Assembly: GCA_963668615.2 (NCBI GenBank)
Contig: CAXXCL010000003.1
Span: forward strand, 923,145 to 987,144
DNA length: 64,000 nt
Reading direction: 5' to 3'
DNA from: JAAYPI01 sp963668615
GTDB taxonomy: Bacteria > Bacteroidota > Bacteroidia > Bacteroidales > Paludibacteraceae
The position numbers and the translations under genes are program-made. The stretch's first letter is position 1. Every line of letters starts with the position of its first letter. The notes beneath the pieces were generated by a model. It saw only the letters and a program-made list of their open reading frames with translations. It ran no database searches and was not told where the DNA came from. Positions 60,757-64,000 of the stretch are shown here, piece after piece.

Positions 60757-61464
60757 TTATTCTCTTTTTAGGGCCTGTCGTTCTTTTCTTCTCAAATAAT
60801 AAATGATGCCATATTCCCTTGAAAGTCTTTGCATCTCCTCTACCCCAAAATGGGAAAAGCTTTTCTCAATTTGATTCCAAAGGTCAAGTATAATAGCATC
60901 CGCTTTATTCCTCATAATCTGCAAACTTTCAAGAAAGCGTTGTCCATTTTTCTGAGCTATTTTTTTTGATTGATATGCTTCCTTAAAAAGGTCGTAATGA
61001 ACAGAAACTTTCGCTATTGCGGGATTATAAATAGGGGCACCTCCTGTTCTTGTGCGTTCTGACTCTCCCTCAATAATATTTTTTCCCCATTCTATCAGAA
61101 GCATTTCTGTGCTTAAATCAGGAATAGAATTGTTATCAGGTAATAATTTGTATAAGAGCTTTTTTTCCGGTTTTATCTCATTTCTTATGCAGGCTAGGTT
61201 TAATACCTGAATGAAATGAGAAATGTACATGCGTGCATTTCTCACTAGATTTTGGTACTTTTTATTTTTGCTTGTCTGAGACAGAATGGCTTGTTTATAT
61301 TCGGATAGGGCGTTTTCAAAGAGAGGTATAAAATTTTGAACTTCATTTAGAGTCTTATTACTAAAAGGCAAACCCAATCCATCCTTTATATTTTTTTGCT
61401 CACAAATGGCACGTAAAGCCCTCATTCTTGCTGAGTCTGTATTTGGGAGTCTCCTATATGGCAT
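60757..61464 (-). CDS. uncharacterised helical protein (MPYRRLPNTD family)
   Basis: 235 residues, predicted all-helical and basic, with no signal peptide, membrane segment or catalytic motif I recognise. The N terminus MPYRRLPNTDSARMRALRA is distinctive; I recall the same opening in unannotated Bacteroidales proteins. The C-terminal half includes IEKSFSHFGVEEMQRLSREYGIIYYLRRKER. A 13-nt palindrome (TCTAAAATTTAGA, 61469-61481) lies 4 nt upstream of the start, and a near-consensus TATCTTTA box at 61503-61496. The gap to the polyprenyl synthase gene is 89 nt, so it may be a separate unit. Confidence 0.75.
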   Translation of the reverse strand: MPYRRLPNTDSARMRALRAICEQKNIKDGLGLPFSNKTLNEVQNFIPLFENALSEYKQAILSQTSKNKKYQNLVRNARMYISHFIQVLNLACIRNEIKPEKKLLYKLLPDNNSIPDLSTEMLLIEWGKNIIEGESERTRTGGAPIYNPAIAKVSVHYDLFKEAYQSKKIAQKNGQRFLESLQIMRNKADAIILDLWNQIEKSFSHFGVEEMQRLSREYGIIYYLRRKERQALKRE

Positions 61465-61553
61465 AGATTCTAAAATTTAGATATAAAAAACAACATAAAG
61501 ATACTGTATAATTTTTCGAAAATCAAAATTTATTCGAGTTAATTGCAAAAATA

Positions 61554-62531
61554 TTATTTGTTCCTGTCCATTAGAAATTCTGCAACATTCTGTAGAAGAG
61601 TTGTTTTTCCGCCTGATATTTCCATTTCTTTTAAGTTAGATATGGCTTTTTGTTTGTATTTTGTCATTATTTTTTTGCAATCTATATCAACTTTGAGGTC
61701 TGAATAAAGCTTGGTTATGACTTTTATTTTCTCGGAATTTTTTTCAGGGGAGTTTATATTTAACCATTTTTCAAGTTCTTCTTTTTCTTTTTCATTTGCT
61801 TTATTGATAGTACGAATCAGTAGGAATGTTTTTTTATTGCAAGTAATATCTCCCCCTATAGTTTTACCAAATTTTTTGGAGTTGCCATATACATCAAGTA
61901 GGTCATCTTTTAATTGAAAGGCTATCCCGATATTTATCCCAAAGTCATATAAGCAATTGGCTTCATGTTGGTTAGCACCACCAATTATAGCACCAATTTT
62001 TAGACTTGCACCCAGTAAAACTGCCGTTTTGAGGCGGATCATTTTTAGGTACATCTCTTCGGTTACTAAGCTTTCTTTTTCAAAATCCATATCATATTGC
62101 TGTCCTTCACATACCTCTATCGCGGTTTGCGAAAAGACTTCAAGAATTTTGCTTAATCTTTTTTCAGGACAAGTTGAAATATACTGGTATGCCTTTATCA
62201 ACATCGCATCTCCGGATAAAATTGCCACGTTTTCCTCCCATTTCTTATGAACTGTCGGTTTTCCTCTACGAGAGTCTGCTTTGTCCATGATATCATCATG
62301 CAGCAGGGTGAAATTATGGAAAATTTCAATTCCGATGGCGGGTTTGATAGCTGGAGCAATATCCTCAGAGAATATGTTGCAAGCCATAAGCATAAGAGAA
62401 GGCCTCAAGTGTTTTCCTCCCATTGAGAGAACGTAATCAATGGGACGATAAAGTTTTTCCGGCTTTCTGTTCCAATCAATTTTTGATAGTTCTTGTTCGA
62501 TGATTTGGTGGATTTCCTCCTGCGTTTTCAT
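61554..62531 (-). CDS. polyprenyl diphosphate synthase (short chain, GGPP-type likely)
   Basis: 325-residue trans-prenyltransferase. The first Asp-rich motif is DDIMD (79-83) in LLHDDIMDKADSRRGKPTVH, and the second is DDLLD (209-213) in QLKDDLLDVYG. There is no insertion in the first motif, and Phe74 at position -5 should block long chains. That combination fits a geranylgeranyl-type product better than an octaprenyl one. It could feed carotenoid, quinone or undecaprenyl precursor supply. Its ATG overlaps the ddl stop in ATGA, so the two are translationally coupled. Confidence 0.92.
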   Translation of the reverse strand: MKTQEEIHQIIEQELSKIDWNRKPEKLYRPIDYVLSMGGKHLRPSLMLMACNIFSEDIAPAIKPAIGIEIFHNFTLLHDDIMDKADSRRGKPTVHKKWEENVAILSGDAMLIKAYQYISTCPEKRLSKILEVFSQTAIEVCEGQQYDMDFEKESLVTEEMYLKMIRLKTAVLLGASLKIGAIIGGANQHEANCLYDFGINIGIAFQLKDDLLDVYGNSKKFGKTIGGDITCNKKTFLLIRTINKANEKEKEELEKWLNINSPEKNSEKIKVITKLYSDLKVDIDCKKIMTKYKQKAISNLKEMEISGGKTTLLQNVAEFLMDRNK

Positions 62532-63514
62532 ATTACGTAAGCAATTTCGTTTTCTATGATGTCAGTCATAACTTCTCGTATGTCGATGTTTGCTGCTTTT
62601 ACTTGCTGAGGAATGAAGCTTGTAGGAGTCATTCCCGGAGTGGTGTTTACTTCAAGCAAGTTGATTGTTTCATTTTCTGAAATGATATAGTCAGCTCGAA
62701 TAATGCCTTTGCATCCCAATATTTGATAAATATTAGCCGTTGTTTGTTGTATTTTTTCTGTGATTTCTTTAGAGATACGAGCTGGAGTGATTTCTTTTAC
62801 CTGTCCATTGTATTTTGCATCAAAATCGAAAAAGTCATTTTCGCTAACTACTTCTGTAATGGGAAATACCTTTGTTTTTTCTTTTGTTTTGTACATTCCG
62901 CAGGTAACTTCCGTTCCTTTTAAAAAGGATTCTATAATAACTTCTTCTCCTTCGTCGAATGCTTTTTTGATGGCGGGTTGTATTTCTTTTTCTTCTTTTA
63001 CCTTGGTAACGCCAAAACTGCTACCACCGACATTTGATTTTATAAAACAAGGGAATCCTATTGTACTTATTACATTTTGATTTGAGATAGTGTCGTTTTT
63101 GCGTAATAAAATTGATTTAGCGACGTTTATTCCAAATCCTTTTAGATATTGGTTGCAAGTATATTTGTTGAATGTAATGGCTGCAGCAAGTACTCCACAA
63201 CAAGAATAAGGAAGACCGATAAGGTCGAAATATCCCTGCAAAATGCCGTTTTCACCAGGAGTTCCATGTATGGTTATGTAGGCAAAGTCGAAGGTCGTTT
63301 TTTTATTATTCAGTGTAAAAGAAAAGTCATTTTTATCAATAATAACTTCTGTTTTCTCGTCAACCATTACGTTCCATTTTTTGCCGACAAGGGTAACAAT
63401 GTATAAGTTATAACGGTTTTTGTCCATGAAAGAGTAAAGTCCGTTTGCACTTTTTAGTGAAACGACAACCTCGGAAGAATTGCCTCCTGCAACAATAGCA
63501 ATGTTTTTTTTCAT
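62528..63514 (-). CDS. ddl: D-alanine--D-alanine ligase
   Basis: ATP-grasp enzyme making D-Ala-D-Ala for peptidoglycan. The 328-residue protein has the N-terminal VAGGNSSEVVVSLKSA loop, ITIHGTPGENGILQGYFDLIGLPY and PCFIKSNVGGSSFGVTKVK. It also has RADYIISENETINLLEVNTTPGMTP, with the Mg-binding Glu and Asn near the end. Full length. Its promoter (TATCTTTG, 63613-63606) is divergent from gyrB, and it is coupled to the downstream polyprenyl synthase by a 4-nt overlap. Confidence 0.97.
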   Translation of the reverse strand: MKKNIAIVAGGNSSEVVVSLKSANGLYSFMDKNRYNLYIVTLVGKKWNVMVDEKTEVIIDKNDFSFTLNNKKTTFDFAYITIHGTPGENGILQGYFDLIGLPYSCCGVLAAAITFNKYTCNQYLKGFGINVAKSILLRKNDTISNQNVISTIGFPCFIKSNVGGSSFGVTKVKEEKEIQPAIKKAFDEGEEVIIESFLKGTEVTCGMYKTKEKTKVFPITEVVSENDFFDFDAKYNGQVKEITPARISKEITEKIQQTTANIYQILGCKGIIRADYIISENETINLLEVNTTPGMTPTSFIPQQVKAANIDIREVMTDIIENEIAYVI

Positions 63515-63605
63515 TTTAAGAGATAAAATAAATTATGTATATTTAAAGTAGGGTTGTTGTTAAGTGTCCTACAAGTATGTCTTCTTGCTAAGAATGAACC
63601 AGTTG

Positions 63606-63613
63606 CAAAGATA
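63606..63613 (-). promoter_or_regulatory. ddl promoter box
   Basis: Minus-strand TATCTTTG, about 90 nt before the ddl start. Confidence 0.6.
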
Positions 63614-63705
63614 GTGGGTTTTTTCTTATTAACTTATTATTATTTGCCACAAAAGTTTGAAAAAACCCTACAGACAGGGCGTATTTGCAACTTAAAAAAT
63701 TTCGC

Positions 63706-63731
63706 TTTGTAGATATTTTTGTATAAATTTG
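63706..63731 (+). promoter_or_regulatory. gyrB promoter
   Basis: TAAATTTG (63724-63731) with TTTG at 63706-63709. It lies 35 nt before gyrB; the 14-nt spacer is short. Confidence 0.55.
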
Positions 63732-63766
63732 TCTGCTTATTTAAAGAAATAGAAAAATTAAAACAT

Positions 63767-64000
63767 ATGAGTGAAGAAGAAAAAGTAGTTAATGGTGGGT
63801 ATGAAGCTAGTAGTATTACCGTTCTTGAAGGTTTAGAGGCTGTCCGTATGCGTCCTGCGATGTATATTGGTGATATAGGGGTTCGAGGCTTACACCATCT
63901 TGTTTACGAAGTAGTCGATAATTCAATAGATGAGGCATTAGCAGGTTATTGTAAAAATATTGAGGTCATTATTAATGAAGACAACTCGATTGTTGTAAAA
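63767..64000 (+). CDS. gyrB: DNA gyrase subunit B (3' truncated by window edge)
   Basis: The ATG at 63767 opens a frame of 78 codons running off the window. The translation has the GHKL ATPase start: ASSITVLEGLEAVRMRPAMY, IGDIGVRGLHHLVYEVVDNS and IDEALAGYCKNIEV, with the Mg-binding Glu and Asn in EVVDNSIDEA. The YIGDIG form and this N terminus match Bacteroidota GyrB rather than ParE. The gene is divergent from ddl. Confidence 0.95.
   Translation, partial: MSEEEKVVNGGYEASSITVLEGLEAVRMRPAMYIGDIGVRGLHHLVYEVVDNSIDEALAGYCKNIEVIINEDNSIVVK

Overview
The window is chromosomal DNA from a low-GC member of the phylum Bacteroidota, most likely order Bacteroidales. The evidence is: an argF'-type succinylornithine carbamoyltransferase; DUF4301 and DUF4292 proteins; three proteins with C-terminal type IX secretion (T9SS) sorting domains; genes without clear Shine-Dalgarno sequences; and many upstream copies of the Bacteroidota -7 promoter element TAnnTTTG. 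The T9SS cargo argues against a typical gut Bacteroides and for a T9SS-positive lineage (Porphyromonadaceae- or Paludibacteraceae-like). Nearly everything is core housekeeping. I see no rRNA, tRNA, CRISPR array, prophage or insertion sequence.

Layout. 1-2.3 kb: 3' part of dprA, an AT-rich 600-bp gap (candidate sRNA, DnaA-box-like repeats) and nadA. 2.4-13.3 kb: a minus-strand block (a spmA/spmB-like fusion, ybeY, mnmG, apt, uvrC, dtd, deoC), interrupted between dtd and uvrC by two tandem plus-strand secreted endonuclease I genes. A perfect parS-like palindrome lies between mnmG and apt. 13.4-20.9 kb, plus strand: a TerB/DnaJ protein, rnr, and the cluster dut-TPR-DUF4292-EnvC-like. 21-29.1 kb, minus strand: asnS, DUF4301, an outer-membrane barrel and a 1022-residue TPR protein. 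29.3-35.1 kb: argF' (plus), then cysS, a thioesterase, an OmpA protein and miaB (minus). 35.1-37.7 kb: a second candidate sRNA, a TylF-like methyltransferase, a small membrane protein, greA behind a leader terminator, and a HIT protein. 37.8-43.9 kb: aroK, cls and ribD (minus), prmC and recX (plus), and an AspT/YidE-like transporter (minus). 44.4-57.0 kb: one 4190-residue surface protein with FN3-like repeats, a CotH-kinase-like domain, a beta-helix and a T9SS signal. 57.1-64 kb: a receiver/PPDK-like fusion protein, a small Cys-rich protein with a sorting-like tail, an unknown conserved-looking protein, a polyprenyl synthase with ddl, and the 5' end of gyrB.

Several groups work together. ybeY/mnmG and dtd, asnS, cysS and miaB serve RNA maturation and translation. 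The dut-TPR-DUF4292-EnvC cluster and ddl/polyprenyl synthase concern the envelope. The two nucleases and the giant adhesin are predicted T9SS cargo. The parS-like palindrome, the DnaA-box-like cluster and mnmG/gidA make an origin-proximal position plausible but unproven. The most interesting non-coding signals are two related promoter-to-terminator RNAs 34 kb apart that share conserved blocks and an upstream 10-mer, and a promoter-terminator leader in front of greA.
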